A DNA stretch of 64,000 bases from Pseudoduganella lurida. Its GTDB lineage: Bacteria; Pseudomonadota; Gammaproteobacteria; Burkholderiales; Burkholderiaceae_D. Positions 17,043 to 26,253 of the stretch are shown here, in pieces. The stretch spans positions 186,001 to 250,000 of the forward strand of contig NZ_VLLB01000003.1 in the NCBI RefSeq assembly GCF_007830455.1. The letters are read 5' to 3'. Position numbers and translations under genes: made by a program. Positions within the stretch are counted from its first letter, which is position 1, and each line of letters begins with the position of its first letter. A model generated the notes under the pieces. The model did no database searches, was not told the origin of the DNA, and saw only the letters and a list, made by a program, of their open reading frames with translations.

Positions 17043-18598
17043 TGGGTGCCCTCGACAAAAACGCGGTCGTCGCCGTCATCGGCAGCGGGGCGATGGGCGC
17101 CGGCATCGCGCAGGTGGCCGCACAAGCCGGTCATGCCGTGAAACTGTTCGATACGCAGCGCGAGGCGCTGGACAAGGCGGTCGACGGCATCGCCGGTGCC
17201 TGGAACAAGCTGGTGGCGAAAGGCCGCATGAGCAGCGAGGATGCCGGGGCCGCGCGTGAACGGCTGCATGCCGTCGCGTCGCTGCGCGAGCTGGCCGATG
17301 CGGCCCTCGTTATCGAGGCGATCGTCGAGGACCTGGAGGCCAAGCGCGCCCTGTTCGCGCAGCTGGAGCATATCGTTGGCGAGGACGCGATCCTCGCCAC
17401 CAATACCTCGTCGCTGTCGGTCACGGCGATCGGCGCACGCTTGCAGCACCCGGGCCGCCTGGCCGGCATGCACTTCTTCAATCCGGTGCCGCTGATGGCG
17501 CTGGTGGAAGTCGTCAGCGGCCTGGCCACCACCGGCGCCACTGCGCAAACGGTGCACGACACGGCGGCCAGCTGGGGCAAGACGCCCGTGCATGCGCGGT
17601 CCACGCCCGGCTTCATCGTCAACCGCCTGGCCCGGCCGTTCTATGCGGAAGGCCTGCGCCTGCTGAACGAAGGGGCCGCCGATCCGGCCACCATCGATGC
17701 CGTGCTGCGCGACGGCGGCGGTTTCAGGATGGGACCGTTCGAGCTGATGGACCTGATCGGCCACGACGTCAACCATGCGGTGACGAAGTCCGTGTTCGAC
17801 GCTTACTACGGCGATCCCCGCTTCACGCCGTCCGTGCTGCAACGCGAACTGGTCGATGCCGGCTACCTGGGCCGCAAGACCGGCCGCGGATTTTACGATT
17901 ACGCCGACAATGCCGTGCCACCGCATGCCGCGTGCGAACCGGCACGCAAGCGTCCCGACTATGTGGGCTACAGCCTGGAAGCGAGCGCGGACGGATCGCT
18001 GACGGCGCCGATGCTGGCGCGCCTGCAGGCCCACGGCATCGGGGTAGCCACGCGCACCTCCGCGGAAGGCCACCAGCACGCCGAAGCACCCGCCTTCCAC
18101 TGCAACGGCGCAGCGATCTACCTGACGGATGGCCGCACCGCCACCGCGCGGGCGCACGACAACCGGCACGACGACACGGTGGTGTACGACCTCGTGTTCG
18201 ACGCGGCCACCGCCACCCGCATCGCCGTGGCCCGCGCGGACCAGTGCAGCGATGCCGCCTTCGATGCCGCCGTGGCGCTGTTCCAGGCCGCCGGCTTCGT
18301 CGTCACGCGGCTGGACGATGTGCCGGGCCTGGCCGTGATGCGCACCGTGGCGATGCTGGCCAACGAGGCGGCCGATGCGGTCCAGCAGGGCGTGTGCAGC
18401 GCGCAGGCGGCCGACCTGGCAATGCAGAAGGGCGTGAATTACCCGCGCGGCCCGCTGGCGTGGGCCGATGCCATCGGTGTCGCCCACGTCGTGCGCGTGC
18501 TGGACCACCTGGCCGCCGCGTATGGCGAGGACCGCTACCGGGTGGCGCCCCTGCTGCGCCGCCGCCATGCGGCGGGAAGGAAGCTGCATGCCGAATGA
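17039..18598 (+). CDS. paaH: 3-hydroxyadipyl-CoA dehydrogenase PaaH
   Basis: 519-residue fused 3-hydroxyacyl-CoA dehydrogenase that oxidises 3-hydroxyadipyl-CoA to 3-oxoadipyl-CoA. The N-terminal Rossmann motif VIGSGAMGAGIAQVAAQAG binds NAD, the catalytic His lies in GMHFFNPVP, and PGFIVNRL, GPFELMDLIGHDVNHAV and a second C-terminal dehydrogenase domain follow. Starts at the ATG overlapping the paaG stop (ATGATG, 17039); a second in-frame ATG is at 17042. It overlaps paaI by 11 bases. Confidence 0.96.
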   Translation: MMGALDKNAVVAVIGSGAMGAGIAQVAAQAGHAVKLFDTQREALDKAVDGIAGAWNKLVAKGRMSSEDAGAARERLHAVASLRELADAALVIEAIVEDLEAKRALFAQLEHIVGEDAILATNTSSLSVTAIGARLQHPGRLAGMHFFNPVPLMALVEVVSGLATTGATAQTVHDTAASWGKTPVHARSTPGFIVNRLARPFYAEGLRLLNEGAADPATIDAVLRDGGGFRMGPFELMDLIGHDVNHAVTKSVFDAYYGDPRFTPSVLQRELVDAGYLGRKTGRGFYDYADNAVPPHAACEPARKRPDYVGYSLEASADGSLTAPMLARLQAHGIGVATRTSAEGHQHAEAPAFHCNGAAIYLTDGRTATARAHDNRHDDTVVYDLVFDAATATRIAVARADQCSDAAFDAAVALFQAAGFVVTRLDDVPGLAVMRTVAMLANEAADAVQQGVCSAQAADLAMQKGVNYPRGPLAWADAIGVAHVVRVLDHLAAAYGEDRYRVAPLLRRRHAAGRKLHAE

Positions 18599-19028
18599 CA
18601 CGCAGAGGATCGACCTGCAGGCGCTGGCCGAAGCGGCCAGCGCGGCGATGGTCGAGCGCGATGCCGCCAGCCGGTCGCTCGGCATGGCACTGGCCGACAT
18701 CCGGCCCGGCTACGCAGTGCTGACGATGCGCGTGCGGCCGGACATGCTGAACGGCCACCGCAGCTGCCACGGCGGCTTCATCTTCGCGCTGGCCGACAGC
18801 GCGTTCGCGTTTGCCTGCAACAGCCACAACGTCGTTACGGTGGGCGCCGGCTGCACGATCGACTACCTGGCGCCGGGCCGCGAAGGCGACCTGCTCACGG
18901 CCACCGCCGTGGAACGGGCGCTGGCCGGGCGCAGCGGCATCTACGACGTCGATGTCGTCAACCAGGACGGCGTGCTGCTCGCCACCTTCCGCGGCAAGTC
19001 GCGGCAGGTGGGCGGCACGGTCGTCTGA
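18588..19028 (+). CDS. paaI: Hydroxyphenylacetyl-CoA thioesterase PaaI
   Basis: 146-residue hot-dog-fold thioesterase of the PaaI family, which hydrolyses ring-hydroxylated phenylacetyl-CoA and so rescues CoA from dead-end products. The family signature NGHRSCHGGFIFALADSAFA, with the conserved Asp in LAD, is clear. The start at 18588 lies inside the end of paaH (11-base overlap). A GAAGGAGAC ribosome-binding site for the next gene follows its stop. Confidence 0.95.
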   Translation: MPNDTQRIDLQALAEAASAAMVERDAASRSLGMALADIRPGYAVLTMRVRPDMLNGHRSCHGGFIFALADSAFAFACNSHNVVTVGAGCTIDYLAPGREGDLLTATAVERALAGRSGIYDVDVVNQDGVLLATFRGKSRQVGGTVV

Positions 19029-19044
19029 CACGGAAGGAGACATC

Positions 19045-20361
19045 ATGGTGCAGCGACACCCCGCACCCGCGGACCTGGAACCGATCGAACGCGCCAGCCG
19101 CGACGAGCTTCAGGCGCTGCAGCTGCAGCGCCTGAAGGCGACCCTGAAGCACGCCTACGAGAACGTGCCGCACTACCGCGCCGCCTTCGATGCGCAGGGC
19201 GTGCATCCGGACGACCTGGCTTCGCTGGCCGACCTGGCGAAGTTCCCGTTCACGGACAAGACGGCGCTGCGCGACAACTACCCGTTCGGCATGTTCGCCG
19301 TGCCGCGCGACAAGGTGGTGCGCATCCACGCCTCCAGCGGCACCACCGGCAAGGCCACGGTCGTTGGCTACACGCAGAACGATATCGACACGTGGGCCAG
19401 TGTCGTGGCCCGCTCGATCCGCGCCGCCGGCGGCCGGGCCGGCGACATGGTGCACATCGCCTATGGCTACGGCCTGTTCACGGGCGGGCTGGGTGCGCAC
19501 TACGGCGCCGAGCGGCTGGGCTGCACGGTGATCCCCATGTCCGGCGGGCAGACGGAGAAGCAGGTGGGACTGATCCGCGACTTCGCGCCGTCGATCATCA
19601 TGGTCACGCCGTCCTACATGCTGAACCTGATCGAGGAATTCGAGCGGCAGGGCCTCGATCCCGCCGCGTCCTCGCTGCAGGTGGGCATCTTCGGGGCCGA
19701 GCCATGGACCGATGCGATGCGCCGCGAGATCGAGGCGCGTGCCGGCATCGATGCGGTCGATATTTACGGCCTGTCCGAGGTGATGGGCCCCGGCGTGGCC
19801 AGCGAGTGCATCGAGAGCAAGGACGGCCCCGTGATCTGGGAAGACCATTTCTACCCCGAGATCGTCGACCCGGACACGGGCGAGGTGCTGCCGGATGGCG
19901 CGGAGGGCGAACTGGTGTTCACGTCGCTGACAAAAGAGGCCATGCCCGTCATCCGCTACCGCACCAGGGATCTCACCAGGCTGCTGCCACCCACTTCGCG
20001 CGCCATGCGCCGCATGGGCAAGATCACGGGCCGGTCGGACGACATGCTGATCATCCGTGGCGTGAACGTGTTCCCCACCCAGATCGAGGAACTCATCTTC
20101 AAAATGCCGCAGCTGGCGCCGCAGTACCAGCTCGTCGTCACCCGCGACGGCCACCTCGACAAGCTCGATGTCGTGAGCGAGCTAAGGCCGGAAGCGGCCG
20201 CCGCGCACCCCGACACGGGCGCGCTGGGCCGCGAACTGGAACACCTGATCAAGACCCACGTGGGCGTCAGCACGCGCGTGAGCATCGTTGCCGCCGACGG
20301 CATCGAACGCACGCTGACGGGCAAGGCGCGCCGCGTGATCGATCAGCGTCCAAAAAACTGA
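19045..20361 (+). CDS. paaK: Phenylacetate--CoA ligase PaaK
   Basis: 438-residue AMP-forming ligase that activates phenylacetate to phenylacetyl-CoA, the entry step and the PaaX inducer. The ATP-binding P-loop HASSGTTGKATVVGYT, the YGYGLFTGG region, the IYGLSEVMGPG motif (A5), RYRTRDLTR and the hinge GRSDDMLIIRGVNVFPTQIE are all present. Length is typical of PaaK1. A strong GGAAGGAGA ribosome-binding site precedes the ATG. A 38-base gap with a short imperfect repeat of ACTGACC separates it from paaJ. Confidence 0.97.
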   Translation: MVQRHPAPADLEPIERASRDELQALQLQRLKATLKHAYENVPHYRAAFDAQGVHPDDLASLADLAKFPFTDKTALRDNYPFGMFAVPRDKVVRIHASSGTTGKATVVGYTQNDIDTWASVVARSIRAAGGRAGDMVHIAYGYGLFTGGLGAHYGAERLGCTVIPMSGGQTEKQVGLIRDFAPSIIMVTPSYMLNLIEEFERQGLDPAASSLQVGIFGAEPWTDAMRREIEARAGIDAVDIYGLSEVMGPGVASECIESKDGPVIWEDHFYPEIVDPDTGEVLPDGAEGELVFTSLTKEAMPVIRYRTRDLTRLLPPTSRAMRRMGKITGRSDDMLIIRGVNVFPTQIEELIFKMPQLAPQYQLVVTRDGHLDKLDVVSELRPEAAAAHPDTGALGRELEHLIKTHVGVSTRVSIVAADGIERTLTGKARRVIDQRPKN

Positions 20362-20399
20362 CCAAAAGACTGACCGAAAGAACGAGAGAAGAAACGACC

Positions 20400-21617
20400 A
20401 TGAGCGAAGCCTTCATCATCGACGCGATCCGCACGCCGTTCGGCCGCTATGGCGGCGCCCTGGCCACCGTGCGGGCCGACGACCTGGCGGCGCTGCCGAT
20501 CCGCGCCCTCGTCGAGCGCAACCCCGGGGTCGACTGGGCCGGGGTGGACGACGTGCTGTACGGCTGCGCCAACGGCGCCGGCGAGGACAACCGCAATGTC
20601 GGCCGCATGGCCGCGCTGCTGGCCGGCCTGCCGCCCGAGGTGCCGGGCAATACCATCAACCGGCTGTGCGGTTCCAGCCTGGATGCGGTGGGCACGGCCG
20701 CGCGCGCGATCCGCGCCGGCGAAGCGCACCTGGTCATTGCCGGCGGCGTGGAGAGCATGACGCGCGCGCCGTTCGTGATGGCCAAGGCCGACAGCGCGTT
20801 TTCCCGTGCCGCGAAGATCGAGGACACCACGCTGGGCTGGCGCTTCGTCAACCCGAAGATGCAGGAACAGTACGGCATCGACAGCATGCCGGAGACGGCG
20901 GAGAACGTGGCGCAGGAATTCGGGGTCGGCCGCGCCGACCAGGATGCCTTCGCGCTGCGCAGCCAGCAGCGCTGGGCCGCCGCCCAGGCCGCAGGCGTGT
21001 TCCGGAACGAGATCGTGCCGGTGACGATCCCGGCGAAGAAGGGCGCGGGCACCGTCTTCGATACGGACGAACATCCCCGTCCCGACACGTCGCTGGAACA
21101 GCTGGCGAAGCTGAAGGGCGTCGTCACGCCGGGCGGTTCCGTCACGGCGGGCAATGCCTCCGGCATCAACGATGGGGCCTGCGCGCTGCTGCTGGCGTCC
21201 GCCCAGGCCGTCGAACAATACGGCCTGAAGCCACGCGCGAAAGTGCTGGGCATGGCGGTGGCCGGGCTGGCGCCGCGCATCATGGGCTTCGGCCCGTCGC
21301 CCGCGTCGAAGAAGGTATTGGCCCAGTTGGGCCTGACGGTCGGCCAGATGGATGTGATCGAACTGAACGAAGCGTTTGCCGCCCAGGGCCTGGCCGTGAC
21401 GCGCGACCTGGGCCTGGCGGACGATGCGCCGCACGTGAATCCGAATGGCGGCGCGATCGCGATCGGCCATCCGCTGGGCGCTTCCGGCGCGCGGCTCGTC
21501 ACGGCGGCCGTCAACCAGCTGGAACGAAGCGGCGGCCGTTATGCGCTGTGCACGATGTGCATCGGCGTGGGCCAGGGCATCGCGCTGGTGATCGAAAGGG
21601 TTCGGGATGGTTTATGA
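20400..21617 (+). CDS. paaJ: 3-oxoadipyl-CoA/3-oxo-5,6-dehydrosuberyl-CoA thiolase PaaJ
   Basis: 405-residue thiolase II enzyme cleaving 3-oxoadipyl-CoA into acetyl-CoA and succinyl-CoA, and the C8 intermediate. The nucleophilic Cys is in [15 protein letters not shown], the active-site His in [19 protein letters not shown], and the second Cys in [12 protein letters not shown]. The opening [19 protein letters not shown] fits the PcaF/PaaJ branch; inclusion in the paa operon favours PaaJ. It overlaps paaY by 11 bases. Confidence 0.93.
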   Translation: MSEAFIIDAIRTPFGRYGGALATVRADDLAALPIRALVERNPGVDWAGVDDVLYGCANGAGEDNRNVGRMAALLAGLPPEVPGNTINRLCGSSLDAVGTAARAIRAGEAHLVIAGGVESMTRAPFVMAKADSAFSRAAKIEDTTLGWRFVNPKMQEQYGIDSMPETAENVAQEFGVGRADQDAFALRSQQRWAAAQAAGVFRNEIVPVTIPAKKGAGTVFDTDEHPRPDTSLEQLAKLKGVVTPGGSVTAGNASGINDGACALLLASAQAVEQYGLKPRAKVLGMAVAGLAPRIMGFGPSPASKKVLAQLGLTVGQMDVIELNEAFAAQGLAVTRDLGLADDAPHVNPNGGAIAIGHPLGASGARLVTAAVNQLERSGGRYALCTMCIGVGQGIALVIERVRDGL

Positions 21618-22212
21618 GATCAACGGCGTGCGGCCGGTGGTGCATCCCACGGCGTTCGTGCATCCGACGGCGGTGCTGATCGGCGACGTGATCGTGGGCC
21701 CGCGCTGTTACGTGGGGCCGCTGGCCTCGCTGCGCGGCGACTTCGGCCGGCTGATCCTGGAAGAGGGATCCAATGTGCAGGACGGCTGCGTGATGCACGG
21801 CTTTCCCGCATCGGACACCGTGGTCGAAGTGGACGGCCATATCGGCCACGGCGCCGTGCTGCACGGCTGCCGCATCGGCCGCAATGCCCTGGTCGGCATG
21901 AACGCGGTGGTGATGGACAACGCGGTGGTGGGGAGCGAGAGCATCGTCGCGGCCATGAGTTTCGTGAAGGCGGGCATGGCCATCCCGCCGCGCAGCATGG
22001 TGATGGGCACGCCGGCGCGCATCGTGCGCGAGGTCACGGATGCGGAGATCGGGTGGAAGAATGCGGGCACGTCGCAGTATCACGAACTGGCCGTGCGCTC
22101 GCGCGAGACGATGCGCGAGGTCGAACCACTGACTGAAATCGAGCCGGACCGCCAGCGCCTCCACTGGGACAGCGCGCTGCCGCTGCACCTCGTCAAAAAG
22201 GAATCGACATGA
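21607..22212 (+). CDS. paaY: Hexapeptide-repeat protein PaaY
   Basis: 201-residue left-handed beta-helix protein of the gamma-carbonic-anhydrase-like family. PaaY acts as a thioesterase that helps remove toxic CoA intermediates. Repeating hexapeptide turns run from about residue 12 ([20 protein letters not shown]) to 130 ([15 protein letters not shown]), with the metal-ligand-like His in HGFPASDT and [12 protein letters not shown]. Starts within paaJ and ends in a 4-base overlap with paaZ. Confidence 0.94.
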   Translation: MVYEINGVRPVVHPTAFVHPTAVLIGDVIVGPRCYVGPLASLRGDFGRLILEEGSNVQDGCVMHGFPASDTVVEVDGHIGHGAVLHGCRIGRNALVGMNAVVMDNAVVGSESIVAAMSFVKAGMAIPPRSMVMGTPARIVREVTDAEIGWKNAGTSQYHELAVRSRETMREVEPLTEIEPDRQRLHWDSALPLHLVKKEST

Positions 22213-24248
22213 CAAGCATCCTGCAAAGCTTCATCGCCGGCCGCTGGCACGGCACCGAGGCACGCCAGCCGCTGCACAGCGCGCTGAACAACAGCCTGAT
22301 CTATCACACGCATGGCGAGGCGATCGACTTCGCCGAGGCGCTGGACTATGGCCGCACCACGGGCCTTCGGGCGCTGATGGCGCTGACGTTCCAGGGCCGT
22401 GCCGCGCGGCTGAAGGCGCTGGCGCTGTACCTGATGGAGCGGAAGGAACAGCTCTACGAGATCTCGCGCTTCACCGGCGCCACCCGGCCGGACAGCTGGG
22501 TCGATGTCGAAGGCGGCATCGGCACATTGTTCGCGTATGCCAGCATGGGCAGCCGCGAGCTGCCCTCCTCGAACGTGCTGCACGAAGGCCCGGCCCTGGC
22601 ATTGGGTAAAAAGGGCGGCTTCGCGGGCACGCACATCCTGGTGCCGCGCGGCGGCGTGGCCGTGCACATCAACGCGTTCAACTTCCCGATCTGGGGCCTG
22701 CTGGAGAAATTCGCACCCAGCTTCCTGGCGGCGATGCCGTGCATCGGCAAGCCGGCCACCGCCACCAGCTATGTCACGGAAGCGCTGGTGCGCATGATGC
22801 ACGCGTCCGGCCTGCTGCCGGACGGCGCGCTGCAGCTGGTGATCGGCAGCACGGGCGACCTGCTGGACCGCCTCACCGGTTTCGATGCGGTGACGTTTAC
22901 CGGCTCGGCCGATACGGCGGCGAAGCTGCGCGCCAATGCGAACCTGATCGCCAGCTCGGTGCCGTTCACGGCGGAAGCCGATTCGCTGAACTGCGCGATC
23001 CTGGCGCCGGACGTGACGCCCGACGACCCCGAATTCGACCTGTTCGTCAAGGAAGTGGTGCGCGAGATGACGGGCAAGGCGGGCCAGAAATGCACGGCCA
23101 TCCGCCGCATCATCGTGCCGCGCACGCAGGTCGATGCCGTGGCCGAACGGCTGCGCGAACGGCTGGCCAAAGTGGTCGTGGGCGACCCGTCGGTGGAGGG
23201 CGTGCGGATGGGCGCACTGGCATCGAAGGACCAGCAGCGGGACGTGGGCGCGCAGGTGGAGCGGCTGCTGGCGGGGAATGAGCTCATCTACGGCAATGCG
23301 CTGGACCTGGTCGGCGACGGCGTGCACGAGGGGGCGTTCTTCTCGCCCACTCTGATCGGCTGCGCCAACGCGCTGGACAACGATGCGGTGCACGACGTGG
23401 AGGCATTCGGCCCCGTCAGCACGCTGATGTCTTATGACGGCATCGACGAGGCATTGACCCTGGCGGCGCGCGGCAAGGGCAGCCTGGTGGCGACGCTCGT
23501 CACGAAGGATCCGGCCACGGCGGCGTATGCGGTGCCGGTCGCCGCTTCCCACCATGGCCGCGTGCTGGTGCTGGACCGGGAAGCGTCCGTCGAATCGACG
23601 GGCCACGGTTCGCCGCTGCCGCAGCTGAAGCACGGCGGTCCGGGCCGCGCCGGCGGCGGCGAGGAGCTGGGCGGCATCCGCGCCGTGAAGCACTTCCTGC
23701 AGCGCACGGCCGTGCAGGGTTCGCCCACGATGCTGTCCGCGATCACGGGCGAGTATGTAAGGGGCGGCGCGGTGCGCGAAAGCGAGGTTCACCCGTTCCG
23801 GCGCCACTTCGAGGACCTGCAGGTGGGCGACTCGCTGCTGACGCACCGCCGCACCGTGAGCGAGGCGGACATCGTCAACTTCGGCGGCGTCTCGGGCGAT
23901 TATTTCTACATGCACTTCGACGAGATCGCCGCGAAGGACACGCAGTTCGGCAAGCGCATCGCGCACGGCTACTTCGTGCTGTCCGCCGCCGCCGGCCTGT
24001 TCGTGTCACCGGCACCGGGGCCGGTGCTGGCCAACTACGGCCTCGACAACCTGCGCTTCACGGCGCCCGTCGCGATCGGCGACACGATCCGCGCGCGGCT
24101 CACCTGCAAGCGCAAGGTGGACCGCAACCGCACGGACGAACAGGGCAGGGGGCAGGGCGTGGTGGCTTGGGATGTGCAGGTCACCAACCAGCATGACGAG
24201 CTGGTGGCCAGTTATGACATCCTGACCCTGGTAGCGAAGAAGGGGTGA
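22209..24248 (+). CDS. paaZ: Bifunctional oxepin-CoA hydrolase / aldehyde dehydrogenase PaaZ
   Basis: 679-residue fusion that opens the oxepin ring and oxidises the semialdehyde to 3-oxo-5,6-dehydrosuberyl-CoA. The N-terminal aldehyde dehydrogenase domain has the catalytic Glu E256 (FTAEADSLN) and Cys C295 ([10 protein letters not shown]), the same numbers as in the E. coli enzyme. The C-terminal MaoC hot-dog domain (about 540-679) keeps the Asp/His pair (D564, H569, [10 protein letters not shown]). Last gene of the operon. Its final codons form the start of a ~60-bp tandem repeat. Confidence 0.97.
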   Translation: MTSILQSFIAGRWHGTEARQPLHSALNNSLIYHTHGEAIDFAEALDYGRTTGLRALMALTFQGRAARLKALALYLMERKEQLYEISRFTGATRPDSWVDVEGGIGTLFAYASMGSRELPSSNVLHEGPALALGKKGGFAGTHILVPRGGVAVHINAFNFPIWGLLEKFAPSFLAAMPCIGKPATATSYVTEALVRMMHASGLLPDGALQLVIGSTGDLLDRLTGFDAVTFTGSADTAAKLRANANLIASSVPFTAEADSLNCAILAPDVTPDDPEFDLFVKEVVREMTGKAGQKCTAIRRIIVPRTQVDAVAERLRERLAKVVVGDPSVEGVRMGALASKDQQRDVGAQVERLLAGNELIYGNALDLVGDGVHEGAFFSPTLIGCANALDNDAVHDVEAFGPVSTLMSYDGIDEALTLAARGKGSLVATLVTKDPATAAYAVPVAASHHGRVLVLDREASVESTGHGSPLPQLKHGGPGRAGGGEELGGIRAVKHFLQRTAVQGSPTMLSAITGEYVRGGAVRESEVHPFRRHFEDLQVGDSLLTHRRTVSEADIVNFGGVSGDYFYMHFDEIAAKDTQFGKRIAHGYFVLSAAAGLFVSPAPGPVLANYGLDNLRFTAPVAIGDTIRARLTCKRKVDRNRTDEQGRGQGVVAWDVQVTNQHDELVASYDILTLVAKKG

Positions 24249-24420
24249 AATGCTGAAGTGGCATTCGGCGTGTGCGCCGCCGGGGGCTGTCCCCGGTAAG
24301 AAGAAGGGGTGAAGCTGGAAGTCTCAGTTAGTGCCTGCGCCGGGGTCTGTCCCGGTAAGAAGAGGGAGGGGGAGCTGGAAGTCTCAGTCAGTGTCTGCGC
24401 CGCCGGGGTCTGTCCCCGGT
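24237..24420. repeat. Three tandem ~60-bp repeats starting inside the paaZ stop region
   Basis: Copies at 24237-24297, 24298-24356 and 24357-24420 (61, 59 and 64 bases) each begin AAGAAG, contain a GCTGGAAGTCTCAG-type middle (copies 2 and 3) and end with CCGGGGTCTGTCCCCGGT-like palindromes. The paaZ stop codon lies in copy 1. Together with the adjacent family-A element they fill the 363-base gene-free gap before argH; no gene was seen there. Confidence 0.85.
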
Positions 24421-24575
24421 AAGTAATACCTGGCGAGCTCGCCAGCGGCAGCGACAAGGGGACTGACCCCAGCCTTTTGCACGGGCCGTCGAAATTCTCG
24501 CGAAAAGCTGGGGTCAGTCCCGCGTTACGCACCATCGGCGAGCCCGGATGGTAACGGCGCTGTGGGACAGACCCC
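24405..24575. repeat. 171-bp nested inverted repeat, copy 2 (family A)
   Basis: Outer arms GGGGTCTGTCCC (24405-24416) and GGGACAGACCCC (24564-24575) are exact reverse complements. Inner arms GGGACTGACCCCAGC and GCTGGGGTCAGTCCC (about 24459-24473 and 24507-24521) are also exact. Length and internal offsets match the copy at 1921-2091 to within a base, although the intervening sequence has diverged. Sits between convergent paaZ and argH. Confidence 0.75.
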
Positions 24576-24611
24576 GGTGCCCGGCCGCCGATGCGACATC
24601 GGCGGCAAGGC

Positions 24612-26006
24612 TCAGCCCAGCAACCCCCGCACGCGAGCAATGGCAGCGCGCACCTGCTTCGGCGCCGTCCCACCAATATGATCGCGGGCGGCGACGGAGC
24701 CCTCCAAGGTCAGCACCTCGAACACATCTTCCCCCACCAGCGGCGAGAACGCGCGCAGCTGTTCCAGCGACAGGTTGGCCAGGTCCACGTTCGCATCCAC
24801 GCAGGTGCGCACGGCATGGGCCACGGCTTCATGGGCGTCGCGGAACGGCAGGCCCTTCTTGACGAGGTAGTCCGCCAGGTCGGTGGCGGTGGCGTAGCCC
24901 TGCAGGGCGGCGGCGCGCATCGCGTCCGGCTTGACGGTGATGCCGCCGGCCATGTCGGCAAAGATGCGCAGCGTGTCGACCACCGTGTCGACCGTGTCGA
25001 ACAGCGGTTCCTTGTCTTCCTGGTTGTCCTTGTTGTAGGCCAGCGGCTGGCCCTTCATCAGGGTGAGAAGACCCATCAGGTGGCCGTACACGCGGCCCGT
25101 CTTGCCGCGCGCCAGCTCCGGCACGTCCGGGTTCTTCTTCTGCGGCATGATCGACGAACCGGTGCAGAAGCGGTCGGCGATGTCGATGAAGCCCACCCGC
25201 GGGCTCATCCAGATCACCAGTTCTTCCGACATGCGCGACACGTGCATCATGATCAGCGACGCGGCGGCCGTGAACTCGATCGCGAAGTCGCGGTCGGACA
25301 CGGCGTCCAGCGAGTTGTGGCACACGTCGTCGAAGCCCAGGCTCTGGGCCACGCGCAGGCGGTCGATCGGGAACGTGGTGCCGGCCAGCGCGGCGGCGCC
25401 CAGCGGCAGGCGGTTGACACGCTTGCGGCAGTCGGCCATGCGCTCGGCATCGCGGCCGAACATCTCGACATAGGCCAGCATGTGGTGGCCGAACGTGATC
25501 GGCTGCGCCACCTGCATGTGCGTGAAGCCGGGCAGGATCGTGTCCGCATGCTGCTCGGCCAGGTCCGTCAGCGCGCTGCGCAGCTGCGTCAGCAGGCCCG
25601 TGATGTCATCGATCGCGGAGCGCACGTACAGGCGGATGTCGGTGGCCACCTGGTCGTTGCGCGAACGGCCCGTGTGCAGGCGCTTGCCCGCGTCGCCGGC
25701 CAGCTCCGTCAGGCGCTTCTCGATATTGAGGTGCACGTCTTCCAGGTCCAGCAGCCACTCGAACTGGCCGCCCTCGATTTCGCTCGTGACCTGGGCCATG
25801 CCCTTGCGGATGGCGTCCAGGTCGGCGGCCGGGATGATGCCCTGCGCGGCCAGCATCTCGGCGTGGGCCAGCGAGCCCTGGATATCGGCCTTCCACATGC
25901 GCTTGTCGAAAAAGACGGAGGCCGTGTAACGCTTGACGAGATCGGAAACGGGTTCGGAGAAGCGGGCCGACCAGGCCTCGGCTTTTTTGGAGAATTGTTC
26001 AGTCAT
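24612..26006 (-). CDS. argH: Argininosuccinate lyase ArgH
   Basis: 464-residue cytoplasmic enzyme of arginine biosynthesis that splits argininosuccinate into arginine and fumarate. The fumarase/ASL signature [12 protein letters not shown] is present, with [12 protein letters not shown] and the catalytic-loop segment [12 protein letters not shown]. The start at 26006 ([12 protein letters not shown]) matches the family N-terminus; 18 upstream residues are excluded. Probably monocistronic. Divergent from the TonB-dependent receptor gene. Confidence 0.98.
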   Translation of the reverse strand: MTEQFSKKAEAWSARFSEPVSDLVKRYTASVFFDKRMWKADIQGSLAHAEMLAAQGIIPAADLDAIRKGMAQVTSEIEGGQFEWLLDLEDVHLNIEKRLTELAGDAGKRLHTGRSRNDQVATDIRLYVRSAIDDITGLLTQLRSALTDLAEQHADTILPGFTHMQVAQPITFGHHMLAYVEMFGRDAERMADCRKRVNRLPLGAAALAGTTFPIDRLRVAQSLGFDDVCHNSLDAVSDRDFAIEFTAAASLIMMHVSRMSEELVIWMSPRVGFIDIADRFCTGSSIMPQKKNPDVPELARGKTGRVYGHLMGLLTLMKGQPLAYNKDNQEDKEPLFDTVDTVVDTLRIFADMAGGITVKPDAMRAAALQGYATATDLADYLVKKGLPFRDAHEAVAHAVRTCVDANVDLANLSLEQLRAFSPLVGEDVFEVLTLEGSVAARDHIGGTAPKQVRAAIARVRGLLG

Positions 26007-26253
26007 GATGGAAGAGGGCTGGGTAATCCAACGATTATAGCAACGGCGAAGCGCCCCCACGAAGTTTGCGAAAGCCGCGCTCGCCAGGGTGTCAAGCCCT
26101 GTTACAGAGGGCCAGTCGCTTGCATGCGACGCTTTTGGCAGGCCGAATTGAGTTTTGTTGTCTATCTGCGTAAATTAGCAAAAACGAATATTTCATAAGT
26201 AATTCACGGGATTACTGAGAAAAATACCTAATAAAACCATTTCGGGAGCAGTA

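Noticed and set aside
24237..24420. Possible CRISPR-like array
   Set aside because: The three units are contiguous and diverge along their whole length; there are no constant repeats separated by unique spacers and no cas genes.
24612..26006. Functional link of argH to the cyanophycinase unit (both concern arginine)
   Set aside because: argH is a housekeeping gene on the opposite strand; adjacency alone is weak evidence, so it was left out of the proposed unit.
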